Source: Nereocystis luetkeana
Taxonomy: Eukaryota; Sar; Phaeophyceae; Laminariales; Laminariaceae
Assembly: GCA_031213475.1 (NCBI GenBank)
Contig: JARUPZ010000035.1
Coordinates: forward strand, 1,873,699-1,937,698
Length of the DNA stretch: 64,000 nt
Reading direction: 5' to 3'
The position numbers and the translations under genes are program-made. Shown piece after piece: positions 41,501 through 50,470 of the stretch (the first letter of the stretch is position 1; each line of letters starts with the position of its first letter). The notes under the pieces were generated by a model, which did no database searches, was not told where the DNA came from, and was given only the letters and a program-made list of their open reading frames with translations.

Positions 41501-44500
41501 TTTTTTTTTACTTTTCATGACCTATTTATTGTTCGTTTGTGTCCTTCTCCCGCTTTGCTTAAAATATATATATATATTTGTTTCCCCCCCCCCCCCTCCC
41601 TCCCTCCCATCATTATGTCCCACAGATCCCTGAGCTGGGCGACACCGTGTTCGTGGTTCTCCGCAAGAAGCCGCTGATCTTCCTCCATTGGTACCACCAC
41701 GTGACCGTGCTGCTGTATTGCTGGCATTCGTACTACGAGCAGACCACCTACGGGCTTTACTTCATCTGCATGAACTACACCGTGCACGGTGAGGATCTAC
41801 CCACCCATCTCCCTCTCAAGGATGTGTTGCTTGACGCTTCTATTGATACTGTATGCGCGAGGTGCCTGGTGCCTGGTGTGCTCTGCCAGGTATGTATTCC
41901 ACGGGTGGGGGGGTATACTCTCTCGATGAAGCCGGGTATTTTGCCCGGGTATGACCGATGTGACGAGGTGTGGTACCCGGGTACCCCAGAGTATTTTCCC
42001 CGGGTATGACCGTTATGGCCAGGTTTGGCACCTGGGTCCCCCCGAGTTTTGCTCGGCAATGACCAATATGACCAGGTTTTGATACCACACTATTGTGGGG
42101 ACCATAGTAGCTACAGCAGTAGGACCAAATATTTGTTAGTGAAAATAGGGAAACATATAGGTTTTTGTGCGTACCGTAGGTCCTATTTAATATCGTCCCC
42201 CGTAACACTGCTGTAGTTGAAAAAAAAGATCCTGGCACACTGTACGTAGTGCCCTACTACTCTCCGAGTTTGATTTTCAAGACAGTTGTGCCCGAAACGC
42301 CGGCACAGCTGTAAAAGGGGCTGTAAACGGGATATAGATGCAACAGGTCGTCGTACCGGGTACGACCAGTATGGTTTTACCAGTATGGTTTTTCTTCATC
42401 CCTTTTTCTTCGTACCAGGTATGTGTCTGATGTTTTATTATCGTTTTTGGGTCCCCCGTGAACGAAACGATCACGTACCCTGCCAGGTAGTTTTTTTTTT
42501 CTGCGATTTTTTCACGCGTCTATACGGAGGGAAAACAGCGCGCCGCTATGTGCCTGTAGGTGCCAATTCGAGTATCAACTGCCTGCATGCGGAAGGAGCG
42601 CTTGTCGTGGAACTTCTTGCATTGCAGTTTGGACACGTCCCTTATCCCCTCTACCCCAGCAGCATGCCTCCTTGTGCGGCTTCGTTCGCCCGATGCTGCT
42701 GTAAATGTCCTGAAATTTTGGTCACTTTTTCCCTCGATACTGTAACCAAGTCTCTGAAGAAACCGAAGGGGTCGTCAATTTTTTCCTCTGTCTGTATACT
42801 ATGGTCAAGTCCCCAAAGAGTCGTCACTTATAACCTACACTCTAATATCAGGTCCTTAAAGGGTCGTCACTTTTTCCCTCCTCTATACTGTTTTCAGATC
42901 CCCGAAGGGTCGTCATTTTTTTCCCGCTATACTAGAATCAATAGTCGAGTCCCCGAAGAGTCATCACTTCTTCCCTCCTAAGTCCCCAGAGGGTCGCCAC
43001 TTGGTCCCTCTACTTAAGTATACATATATACCTGGTATATATATACTACCAGGTATATGGTCAAGTCTCCAAAGGTTCGTCACTTTTTCTATATACGTGT
43101 GTGCTTTATGAAAGTCAAGTCTCCAAAGAGCTGCCACTTTTCCCCTCCTCTGTATTACAATCAAGTCCCCAAAGGGTCGCCACTTTTCTCGTTATACTAT
43201 TAATATAATCAAGTCCCTTAAGGGTCGTCGGTTTTCCCCTCTGTTCTATGATCAAGCCTCCGAATTGTTCGTCAGTTTTTCCCTCGAGTCCTCAAAGGAC
43301 CGTCATTTTTTCCTCTGTATACCGTAACCAAGTCCCCAAAAAATCGTCACTGTTTTACTCCCAAGTCCCCGAAGGCCGAAGGGTCGTCACTTCTTCCTTA
43401 TAAGTATCCGATGATTTAAGCCCCCGAAGGTCTCCACGTTTTATCTTTATACTATAGTCAAGTTATTAGGGGGTCGTCACTTTCCCCCTCTAAACGTACC
43501 ACATGTTTTCCCCTCTGTTCAATCCGTTGAGCCCCGGATGGATCGTCACTTTTTCCCCTCTGTACTATATATATATATTATATATATATATATAATCAAG
43601 TCCCCAAAGGGTCGCCACTTTTTCCTTCTATACTACAATCAAATACCCGAGGGGTCGTCACTTTTCCCCCCATATACTATAATCAAGTCCCCAAAAGGGT
43701 CGTCACTTTTTCCCTCCTGTATGCTATAATCAAGTCCCGAATGGGTCGTCACTTTTTCCCTAAAGGTCGCCGCTTTTGTCGCAACGAGTCCGACCACTCT
43801 CTGAGTTGAACACGAAATAATTTATCGCATGTAAAACACCCACGCCCCCCCTCCCCTCCCCTACATATTCCCTTCTTTACATTAAGCACAACCCCTGTCT
43901 AATGCGTGAATAACCCCTGCTTACCAAGTGCAACCCCCGCCCCCCCCCTTTTTTTCGATCGCGATGATTGATGATGCATGTCGCTCTCAACCCTCATGTC
44001 TTATGTAGTCCCTGCTTACAATGTGCAAACCCCTCCCTTCCCCCGCTCTTTTTTTTTTATTATTATTATTCGATCGCGATTGTGGATGGATGGTTGCATG
44101 CATGTATGCCGCTTTCAGCCCTGATGTACCTGTACTACGGCCTGGCCGGCATGAGGATCCGCCTCTGCAAGCCGTACTATATCACGACGATGCAGATCAG
44201 CCAGATGGTTGTCGGTATCGCCGTCTGCATCGCCGGCGGTTACTACATCGCCATGGGTGAGAGACACAATTTAAAACAAATGTCGTACATACAGTAGGAG
44301 CCTGGTATGAAAGAGGGTTGGGTAGTCAGGAAGATTGACTGATAACAACACTCTTATCTCTGTACGGGACTATTTTTTGTCACCACTCCGTGTTGACATC
44401 AGAGTCTCAATGAGGCTTGCAATACCGGCCAGAGTTTTGTACACTCGCGGCACGTATTTTTGTTCTTGTTTTTGTTCATTCTAGCAGTAGCAGTTTGTCA

Positions 44501-47034
44501 TGTCTTGAGTGGTGTGTGCCGCGCGAAAACAATCAAAGTATAGTTCAGAGTGGTTTTATTCCCGCAAGCGATGTACCGCCTGTGTTTTTGTGCTCAAACG
44601 CGTGTCTTTGCCCCCGTTTTTTTCTTTTTTCGTATTTTTTTTTCGTTTTTTCGTTGCACGACCATTTCTTAAGGCGAGACGCAGTTCATCTCGACGCCTA
44701 ACTTCCAGGCAGGGGTGGTGATGTACTTCTCGTACATGCTGCTTTTCATGCAGTACGCATTGGGCCGATTCCTGTCGAAGGCTGGCGGGGGCAAGGTGGG
44801 TGGGTGGGTGGGTGGGCGGCTAGACAGCAAGACCGAATGGCCAACGAGATTTTGACCGAATCGCCGACCGAATTGATTATCAACGGACCTAAGTGTAAAG
44901 ACCGAATGGTCGACGAATACACCGAACTGATGGCCAACGGTCAACGGACCGAGAGAGACCGAATGGTTTGACGAATTGGCTGCGTACATCGCCGACCGAA
45001 TTCATGATAACGGAGAGGATAAGAGACCGGATGGTCAACGAGTAGACTGAATTGATGGTCCACGGACCAAGAAAGGGAGAGATCGAATGGTTGAGGAATA
45101 GACCGAATTGATGATCAACGGACCGAGGAAGAGATACCGAATGGTAAACAAATGACTGCGTACATCGCCGACCGAATTGGTGATCAGCGGACAGAAGAGA
45201 AACAGAACGATCAACGAATATACCGAATTGATGTCCACAGAACAAGAGAGACACCGGATGTTCAACGGATAGATAGCATTGATGGTCCACGAACAGAGAG
45301 ACCGAATGATCAAGGAATAGACTGCCTACATAGCTCGACCGAATTGGTGTTCAACATACAAAGAAAGAGAGACCGAATAGTCGTCAACGAGTTGACCGAA
45401 TTGATGGTCAACGAGTTGACCGAATTGATGGTCATTGAATCAACCGAATTGATGGTCAACGGACAGAGAAAGAGAGACCGAATGATCAACGAATTGACTG
45501 CGTACATCGCCGACCGAATTAGTGTTCAAACGGTCGGAGAAAGGGATACCGATTATGATCGACGAGTAGACCGAATTGATGGACAATGAATTCACCGAAT
45601 TGATGGTCAAGAAGTCTACCGAATGGGCGGTCAACGAATCTACCGAATTGATGGTCAACGAACATAGAAAGAGAGACCGAATGGTCCACGATTTGACCGC
45701 GTACAAATTGATTCGCCAAGGTGCAATGCCTCGAGCCGCACGGAACGGGCGCGACATGATCCTAGCCGTACTGCCTGGCGTTCACACTGCTCGCAGACGG
45801 TTACACACATACGCCGAAAACTATCATTTTATTTGGTGGCTATCTTCCAACACCCGAAGGGGTTATCGGCAGGTTAGGATCTGGCTGGTACGTACCTGGT
45901 ACAGTATAGTAGAGATTTTCTACATAGCATATTTATCATGATTTTCCGATGTGCGAAATGCAGTATTAATAGTTCACCGAAGCGCCGACCGAATTGTATT
46001 ATCAACGGACCGAGAAAAGAGAAACCGACCCCCCCCCCCCCCCCCCCCCCCCCTATATGTTGTTTCTATCGAGCCGAGCGGGGATTGTACTCCCGGCTAG
46101 AGTGGTACCTGCTGTATAGGTATGTGTCGTGTCTCCGTCGCCGGCAATAGTGAAAAATATCGAAATTTTGATCTATCAAAAAGTATCGAACTTTCGAGAT
46201 ATCGGAATACCACTGTTTCGATATGTCGAAAAATATCGTACTTTCGATATATCGTATAATCGCACGTGTTTTGCCCTCACACCCCTTTGGCATCCCCGTG
46301 CGTATGGTGCGTGCACTGAACGAAAGCTTCAATGCACCAAATCACAAAAAATCGTTTCGATTAGGTAGCTATTTGGTTTATCGATATCGTACGATATCGA
46401 TTTGTTTGTGGTTTGTCGATATCGTCATCGAACTCGATTTTCGTCGACATCCAACAGTACTCTCTACTGTCAACAGCGAACGCGAGTTTCTTCTTTTTCA
46501 CGGCATAAAAAATAGTGGGGTGTTGGGATCCCTTTTTTCAGAGACTACCGAAGCGACCGACCGGCCGGCCGACCGACGGACACAATTCCTCGACGGTTAC
46601 AAGTATCCTGCTGCGCGAGATCCTAAAACAGAGGCAGTTGTACGAACGTGTCTCCGTTTCCTTCCTCCTCTCTCACTCAATCACTAACTCTTTTCTCTCT
46701 TTCTTATGTTTTCCTTTCGTTGTTTTTCTTACATCATATCACACGATCTCTTTTGTTTTCTCGCTCACCCACTCACTCACTCTTCCTCTCTTTTTTTTTT
46801 GCTCGGTTTTCCCTTGGAAACAAAAAAAAAAAACTCTTTTTGTTCATCTCTTTTTTGCGTACGTACGTGCGTACCTGCGTGCGTGCGTGCTTATCACAGA
46901 AACTCTCCAATGGGCGGGGAGTGGCTAAGACAACAACGACAACAGCAGCAGCAGAAGCAGGAGCGGGAGAATGTAATGGAGGGATCAGAAGCACCAGGAC
47001 GACCCGAAACACCCGCTCGAAGAAGGCAGATTAG
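28062..47034 (+). CDS. ELO-family very-long-chain fatty-acid elongase, ELOVL6-like (7 exons, 340 aa)
   Basis: The product is a 3-ketoacyl-CoA synthase of ELO type, which condenses malonyl-CoA with an acyl-CoA in the ER membrane. Exons: 28062-28220, 38130-38308, 40182-40308, 41626-41788, 44119-44256, 44674-44795 and 46900-47034. All junctions are GT-AG and phases agree over 340 codons. Landmarks: [20 protein letters not shown] (first helices), [19 protein letters not shown], the HWYHH box at residues 176-180 (H176, H179, H180), and NYTVHALMYLYY across the exon 4/5 junction. Hydrophobic helices follow, and a basic tail ends in KKAD, a dilysine ER-retrieval signal. The K-x-x-E-L-x-D-T and HWYHH wording is closest to animal ELOVL6 and fungal ELO-type saturated or monounsaturated elongases, so C16/C18 substrates are an inference. 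Intron 1 is 9.9 kb. Confidence 0.95.
28888..29166 (-). mobile_element. Family C repeat with family B inserted near its end
   Basis: GGGCAGATAGATAATTCCTG, CTTGCCGGATGAGAGCCG and CAGATCCTGCACAGCACG are family C landmarks. The characteristic end (GATCTGCACGACGTGTGTAAAG) reappears at 29368 after family B sequence, so B interrupts C. Confidence 0.65.
29178..29600. mobile_element. Family B hairpin plus local duplication
   Basis: A complete family B copy (29178-29270) is followed by half copies at 29271-29366 and 29450-29510. The segment from CAGTCAAATTATGAGTAGTT to GTGTAGACCGGACACTTT is duplicated directly (about 29306-29443 and 29457-29593) with few differences. Confidence 0.8.
30655..30845. repeat. 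GGGTC/GACCC-rich imperfect inverted repeat
   Basis: CGGGTCGGGTCAAACC and AAGTCGGGTCGGCCCTG on one side and GACCCGACCCGACCCG on the other can pair. A related patch lies at 1575-1640. Confidence 0.6.
31396..31800 (+). mobile_element. Family C repeat interrupted by a family B hairpin
   Basis: Family C sequence (GATCATCTACAGATAGATCA, AGAGGTTGTGCAGGGTCTGC) stops at about 31556. A whole family B hairpin occupies 31557-31650. Family C then resumes with GGCTCCCACCCGGCAACACG and ends GATCTGTCCGATGTGTG. The nesting shows B inserted after C. Confidence 0.8.
32141..32242. mobile_element. Family M MITE
   Basis: TACGGGAGACCATAGTAAAT and ATTTAATATGGTCCGCCATA are the inverted ends; GGACC and GGTCC lie at the standard internal positions. 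Confidence 0.85.
32356..32745. mobile_element. Family E foldback element with (TGCC)n expansion
   Basis: Ends are CTCGCGAAAGGAAAACGGGC and TGCCTGTTTTTCCTTTCTGC (inverted). ACAGACGTCGAGACC and GGTGTCTCGTCGTCTGTG pair further in. The centre contains about 18 TGCC units (32506-32579) that replace the compact loop of the 35795 copy. Confidence 0.75.
32506..32579. repeat. (TGCC)n microsatellite
   Basis: About 18 uninterrupted TGCC units at the hinge of a family E foldback element. Confidence 0.95.
33566..33660. mobile_element. Family B hairpin element
   Basis: AACCATTTTAGAACCGCAGT and ACTGCAGTACTAAAAAGGGT are the ends, with CCCGTTTTGGGGACAAAC and CGTCCCCGAAACGGG as inverted arms. Confidence 0.88.
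33914..34017. mobile_element. Family M MITE
   Basis: TACGGGGGGCCATAGTTAAC and GTTAACTATGGTCCCCCGTA are near-perfect inverted ends. TA flanks both sides. Confidence 0.9.
34530..34812. mobile_element. Family E foldback element
   Basis: CTCGCGAAAGTAAAGCAGAC and GTGCCTGTTTCTCTTTTGCG form the outer arms. CAAACGTCGAGACCCCGA and TCCGGGCGCCTCGACGCCTG are inner arms, around CCTCGACGAGGCAGGCAGG. Confidence 0.7.
35160..35420 (+). mobile_element. Family C repeat
   Basis: GATCTAGTTCCTCGCCTGCC, GTTGTGAGAGGTTGTGCAGG, CACAGATCCAACTCAGGAAA and ATCTATCTGCCCCGAAAGAG appear in order. It is used here as the reference copy. Confidence 0.78.
35795..36136. mobile_element. Family E foldback element, clearest palindrome
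   Basis: Outer arms CGCGGAAGGAAAAAAAAAC / TTGCTTTTCCTTTCGTGGG, middle arms CAGGAGCCGAGGCGCCC / GGGCGCCTCGGCTCCTG (perfect), and inner arms AGGACGCCCTGCCTCGT / ACGAGGCAGGCGTCCT. The whole 340 bp folds into one long hairpin and has no coding capacity. Confidence 0.85.
37670..37855 (+). mobile_element. Family A retroposon, 5'-truncated, poly(C) tail
   Basis: TGACTGGTCGGGGAAAAACG, CCGTCCCGGCATTGTAGGGG and CATGCATGGCAATGAGTACC precede about 20 C (37830-37850). A further partial copy follows at 37887-37975. Confidence 0.75.
37976..38051 (+). mobile_element. LINE1 3'-end fragment with poly(C) tail
   Basis: CTCGAAAGGGATGCGTGGTC, TCAAATGACTAAGGCAAGCA and ACAAATGAGTACG are followed by about 18 C. It is identical in order to the 3' end of LINE1 at 17240-17305. 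Only about 60 bp are present, just upstream of elongase exon 2. Confidence 0.82.
38130..38308 (+). CDS. Elongase exon 2
   Basis: A TTTCTTTCAG acceptor starts this exon; it encodes [20 protein letters not shown] then [20 protein letters not shown] and the second helix. It ends in phase 2 (CG/GTGAGG). Confidence 0.95.
38821..38955. mobile_element. Degenerate family B hairpins
   Basis: GGGACTGCAGTTTGGAGACA and TTTGTCCCCAACAACGGGAC form one worn copy. A half copy (GATTGTCCCCAGTACGGGAC) follows. Confidence 0.6.
39105..39225. repeat. GTCGGTCG/TCTGTCCG tandem repeat
   Basis: CGTCGGTCGGTCTTGTCTGT-type units recur about five times on the plus strand, inside elongase intron 2. Confidence 0.85.
39483..39670 (-). 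mobile_element. Family A retroposon, 5'-truncated
   Basis: After a G-rich run come GTGTACTCGTTCTCATGCAT, GGCCGTAGTCGTATGACC, ATCCCTACAGTGCCGGGACG and GGTGGGCTGCATCGTAAT, in consensus order. Confidence 0.75.
39735..39984 (-). other. Unidentified open frame antisense within elongase intron 2
   Basis: The minus strand reads [40 protein letters not shown] and [18 protein letters not shown] without a stop. The composition is protein-like but I recognise no family. It may be a remnant of a mobile element or chance. No start or splice logic was established. Confidence 0.2.
40182..40308 (+). CDS. Elongase exon 3
   Basis: Acceptor GGAAACAG; one base completes the Arg codon. It encodes [20 protein letters not shown] and [14 protein letters not shown]. 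The donor is AAG/GTGCGT, phase 0. Confidence 0.95.
40398..40600 (-). mobile_element. Two stacked family A 3'-end copies
   Basis: A G run then GTACTCATTATAGTTCATGG (40408) is followed at once by a second G-rich run and GTGTACTCATTTGTCATGG (40458), then the longer body ACAATGCCGGGACGGAGCAC. These are two successive truncated insertions. Confidence 0.7.
40848..40964. mobile_element. Family M MITE
   Basis: TCGGGGGACCATATTAAATA at the left and TTACTATGGTCCAGTGGTCC at the right are worn terminal inverted repeats. Confidence 0.75.
41626..41788 (+). CDS. Elongase exon 4 (HWYHH box)
   Basis: Acceptor [29 protein letters not shown] then [20 protein letters not shown] and MNYTVH. The histidine box and the MN-x-x-VH motif are the ELO family hallmarks. 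The donor is CACG/GTGAGG, phase 1. Confidence 0.97.
42092..42204. mobile_element. Family M MITE
   Basis: GTGGGGACCATAGTAGCTAC and TTTAATATCGTCCCCCGTA are the ends. The left arm carries a small insertion (CTACAGCAG). Confidence 0.8.
42735..43775. repeat. Degenerate 35-60-bp minisatellite in elongase intron 4
   Basis: AAGTCCCCAAAGGGTCGTCA followed by CTTTTTCCCTC and an A/T-rich spacer (TATACTATAATC) recurs about 20 times with variable spacing over 1 kb. It ends about 340 bp before exon 5. Confidence 0.9.
44119..44256 (+). CDS. Elongase exon 5
   Basis: Acceptor GCTTTCAG. It completes the Ala codon and encodes [20 protein letters not shown] then [20 protein letters not shown]. It ends ATGG/GTGAGA, phase 1. 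Confidence 0.96.
44674..44795 (+). CDS. Elongase exon 6
   Basis: Acceptor TTCTTAAG. It encodes [20 protein letters not shown] then [21 protein letters not shown], the last membrane helix and the start of the cytosolic tail. The donor is AAG/GTGGGT, phase 0. Confidence 0.95.
44820..45715. repeat. GACCGAATTGATGGTCAACG-type minisatellite in elongase intron 6
   Basis: Short units (GACCGAATTGATGGTCAACG, GAAAGAGAGACCGAATGG, ACTGCGTACATCGCCGACCG) recur about 25 times in mixed order over 0.9 kb. Long open frames through it encode only repeats (ELTELMVN). A remnant lies at 45975-46025. Confidence 0.88.
46140..46440. repeat. ATATCG-rich repeat patch
   Basis: AAAATATCGAAATTTTGATC, TATCGAACTTTCGAGATATC and ATCGTACGATATCGA resemble the 8215-8700 array. 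Confidence 0.6.
46900..47034 (+). CDS. Elongase exon 7 (terminal, KKAD tail)
   Basis: Acceptor TTATCACAG, phase 0. It encodes [20 protein letters not shown] then [17 protein letters not shown] and TAG. The K-K-x-x end fits the ER retrieval signal of elongases. The low-complexity Thr/Ala stretch is unusual but keeps frame. Confidence 0.85.
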   Translation, partial: KLSNGRGVAKTTTTTAAAEAGAGECNGGIRSTRTTRNTRSKKAD

Positions 47035-47105
47035 ACACACCCCCATCCCCCCCCCCCCCCCCCCCCCCCCCCGTACCTCCCACTGCCTTCCTTCCTACCG
47101 TATAA

Positions 47106-47182
47106 CGCCCTGGACGGAAATATAAGGAGTGTTTACACATTAATAGGAAGACCAAACGGTCCTTACATTTCGGGCCAAAGTG
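47106..47182. mobile_element. Family D element just downstream of the elongase stop
   Basis: GCCCTGGACGGAAATATAAG and CTTACATTTCGGGCCAAAG are the inverted ends, with AAACGGTCC inside. Confidence 0.65.
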
Positions 47183-47290
47183 GCAACACGCCCAAGATAA
47201 CGCATCCCCTCGGACCGATTTTGTTCGAGCTGATTTTGTGGACCACGGGGATAAAAGTGAAGAAGGAAAGAACAACAACAACAACAAAAA

Positions 47291-47428
47291 CACGGAGCGA
47301 TTGCGTCTATTATGTGTATACATGGAAAAAAATCTCGGCGCGATCGTTCCGCAGCTCTTCACGGAGCGATTGCGTCTATTATGTGTATACATGGAAAAAA
47401 TCTCGGCGCGATCGTTCCGCAGCTCTTC
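47291..47428. repeat. 69-bp tandem duplication
   Basis: ACGGAGCGATTGCGTCTATT begins at 47292 and again at 47361. The two units are almost identical through CGATCGTTCCGCAGCTCTTC. Confidence 0.92.
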
Positions 47429-47429
47429 C

Positions 47430-49650
47430 GTTTTCGTTTTGTGTGTACGTGCGCGCCCTCCTCGGTGTGGTGGGTTTGGAGATTCGTTTGGCTTGGGAAT
47501 TATTTTTCAGGGAGCGGGGGCGGGGTGGGGGCGGGGGGGGGAGGATGGCGTGCTGTCCCCGAGGTTATTGCCCCTCCTTCCGCACCCCTCTACCCTTTTT
47601 TTCCAAGCATGTGTCATAAAGAGTACCAGTACTGATATCGTACCCATCCATGGATGACACAAGAGGGAGAGAGGGAGGGGGGGAGAGAGGGAATGGGAGA
47701 CAAGAAAAAAAAAAAAATGGATTTCCGCGAGATCATCGAGCGATGGTCGTGTAAAACGGATGAGACAAAAACAGGGTCGGGTTTTTCTGGAGGTATCATC
47801 GGGCCGCGGCGGCCGCCGACTCTCGCATTTTTTGTTTTTTGTTTTTTTTTGTTTCTTGTTCAACGTTTGTCGTCAACCCGATCCCGAACGATGGGTTGGA
47901 TTTTGCCGTAGGCACGCACGGCCACGAGTAGCGACAGCCAGCGCACAGACCGACGGCAACCTGGGCCTCCTGGCTTCGTTCAGCGCCATGATCTAGTGTG
48001 AACGGAGGCAAGAACCATGTTTGGTTTCCTAGAGATTTAATCAGACTGATGGCGGCGTACAAGACGAGCCACGGGGGACGAGGTCGGGGGGCTGGAGAGG
48101 GGGGCATGACTGAATCGAGCGAGGAAGAGGGAGGAGGGGGTGGGGGGGGGGGGGGGGTCCTGGGGGCGGCGGGGGAGTGGGTTAGTGGGTCCAGAGGGTG
48201 GGTTGGGTAGGTGGGTGGGTGGGTGGGGATGTGTGGGTCCTATCTATTCTCTCTTGTGGGTATCGTCTACTGTAACAGACGTGCAGTTATTGGTAAAATA
48301 TTTCGCCTTCGAGTTAGTCGCCTGCACCGCGCGCAGTGCGTGTTTTGTGTGTCTCTTTCTCTCTCTCTTTTACGAGGCCGCCCTCGGCAGCAACGCACGA
48401 TCGAATAAAAGCTTCCGCTACCCCCTCTCCTCCACTCTCGCGTACGATAGAAATCGGAACAAACGACAGCCCTCCCCACCCTCTCGTATCGTTGGCTGCC
48501 GGGTATGTGGGTGGTTGATATGGATTGTACTTTTCCTCACAGTTCGGCCGGGTCCTCCAACCCCCGGGCGATGAGGCGCTCGCGGGGTTTCCACACCACA
48601 ATTCCCACTATCCACAAAGCTGGGGGTAGGGGAGGGCGCGGGGGGAAGGTTTGTGGGGGGGGGTCGAGCGAGTGATAAAACGCCGCTCGTGACTATTAGG
48701 GTGGTTGTTGTAGTAACTTCAACACCCTTCCTTTCTTTCTTCTTCCGGCTTCTCTCCGCCCTTCGCTACCAGAGTTCAGTTGCAGTGCAGTATATACGTA
48801 CGTGAGGCGTGGGAGTCACCTACTGCGTACCCCCCCCTTCTCTTTTTGTGCGTGGGATGTTCCCAGTGTGCTGCTCGGCTTTCTCTGCTGCGCTTTGCTG
48901 TGCTTTGCTTGGCTCTGTTTTTGTTTTGGTTGGCGCGGCTTGCGTTGCTTTGCTTTGCTTTGCTGTGCTTCGGTCTACCTGCTGTGTTTCGGTTGCGTAC
49001 TTTTACCAACCCACTACTCTGGTGCTGGGGTAGCTGTGAGTTGGCACATATAATATGGAAATATGTTTACGCAGACATTCCGGCATGGGATGAGCGGTGG
49101 GACTGGAAAGGAAGCACAGCAGCAGCGGTAGCAGCAGTAGCTGCGATAGCAGCGCCGTCTTCGAAGTATGTTTGGTTTCTGGCGCTCTTTTCCCGTCTCC
49201 CGCGTCCGCTTCTCCACGCCTATCTTGTGTCAGTGGTCACTTTTTGATACATTTTGGTCGATTTTTTATCACTTTTGGTCAATTTGTGGTCGCTTTTGTC
49301 CATTTTTTGGTCGCTTTGGAACCGTTTTGATCGATTCTGGTCAAATTTGATTGCGTCCTGTCAATGGTCACTTTTATCACTTTTGGCCATGCGTGGGCTC
49401 TTTTTGGTCGTATTACTAACTGTAGTAGGTGACGGTGTTTTTTTTTTTTGTCACTTGCTTTTGGGCGCTTTCAAACGCCTTCAATCGCGTTTCCGTCCGT
49501 TCTTAGTACTCTCCGTTGGATGCTTCTTTCTATTGCTCCGTCGATCGTCGTCGCCCGCCCTTTGTTGGGCTGGCGTTCCGCCGAACGGGATCGCTTGTGA
49601 TTGGTCTACCGTTCGTCCAGGAAATCGGGGGCGGGGTCGGATCGTCCTTG
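47430..49650. other. No recognised gene
   Basis: GC-variable DNA with G-rich tracts (47512-47545, 48130-48240), GCTTT-rich sequence (48885-48975) and a TTTTGGTC-rich stretch (49235-49400). Open frames exist on both strands, but none has a recognisable domain. Confidence 0.4.
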
Positions 49651-49800
49651 AGGAGGCGGGGGGGGGGGGGGGGGGGTGTACTCGATAGGAGAGATGCACT
49701 CGATCTCATGCATGGCCGGAGTCGTATGACCACAGACCCTCGCATCCCTACAATGCCGGGACGGAGCATGTCAGGTTGTCACTGGGGGGGGGGGGGGGGG
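49650..49800 (-). mobile_element. Family A retroposon, 5'-truncated, with a second G run
   Basis: A G run, then GTGTACTCGATAGGAGAGAT, CATGCATGGCCGGAGTCGTA and ATGCCGGGACGGAGCATGTC, then a second G run (49784-49800). It ends only about 110 bp from the tail. Confidence 0.75.
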
Positions 49801-50128
49801 AGTCAAAATATATGCCAGGTATATACTACCTGACACACCTCTTTGGACTGGAAAGGCGGAAAAAATGTCCACACGCACGTATGACTATAAAAAGACAAAT
49901 AATGACCTGCTGCTTCAAGGTAATCTAAATGTGAATCTCCTGCTATCATACGGCGCCGTGTATACTCGAGCAGCGAGAGGCAGATCATGATCTACTTAAA
50001 GGTGATCTAAATGTGCACCTGTTGTTGTCGAGAGTATAGCGAGCGCTATTTCACGAGAGATATTATTAATAGATGCATTTTCTGTCGTAGGCAATTATTT
50101 TTTGCTCGTGCACGATTTACCTACTCTT

Positions 50129-50222
50129 AACCCCTTTAGAACCGCAGTCCCGTTTTGGGGACAAACTACTTGAAATTTGAGTAGTTTGTCCCCAAAACGG
50201 GACTGCGGTTCTAAAAGGGTTA
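50129..50222. mobile_element. Family B hairpin element, near-perfect copy
   Basis: CTTTAGAACCGCAGTCCCGT and ACGGGACTGCGGTTCTAAAA, with GGGGACAAACTACTTGAAAT and TTTGAGTAGTTTGTCCCC inside, give arms of about 43 bp with only one or two mismatches. Confidence 0.93.
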
Positions 50223-50349
50223 ATGGACAGAATGTAAGGATCGATATGCATGCATGCGTGTCCGTCTTGATAAACCTAGAACGAACCGTACAGTGTATAT
50301 TCCCGTCCGGTGTTGGAACAACATCTTTGTACAGTACACATCAGCATTT

Positions 50350-50470
50350 TCTTAGTGTGAATGAGGCGTTACCCTATGATTTTTCTGAGGCTCCTCACTT
50401 AAGGAGCTCCATGCCTCATCCGAAAACAGACTTCAGCGAAAAATCAAAAAGGCATCACGGCGAATAATTC
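50350..50470. other. Imperfect palindromic segment
   Basis: GAATGAGGCGTTACCCTATG and GATTTTTCTGAGGCTCC are partly mirrored by GGAGCTCCATGCCTCATCC and CGAAAAATC. It is possibly another foldback element; only one copy was seen. Confidence 0.35.

Noticed and set aside
45152-45589. 145-codon repeat-protein-like open frame
   Set aside because: It lies in a minisatellite within an elongase intron and contains no domain.
47760-47996. Alternative last exon of the elongase
   Set aside because: A possible acceptor exists near 47910 but nothing in the sequence resembles elongase tails, and exon 7 already gives an in-frame KKAD end.
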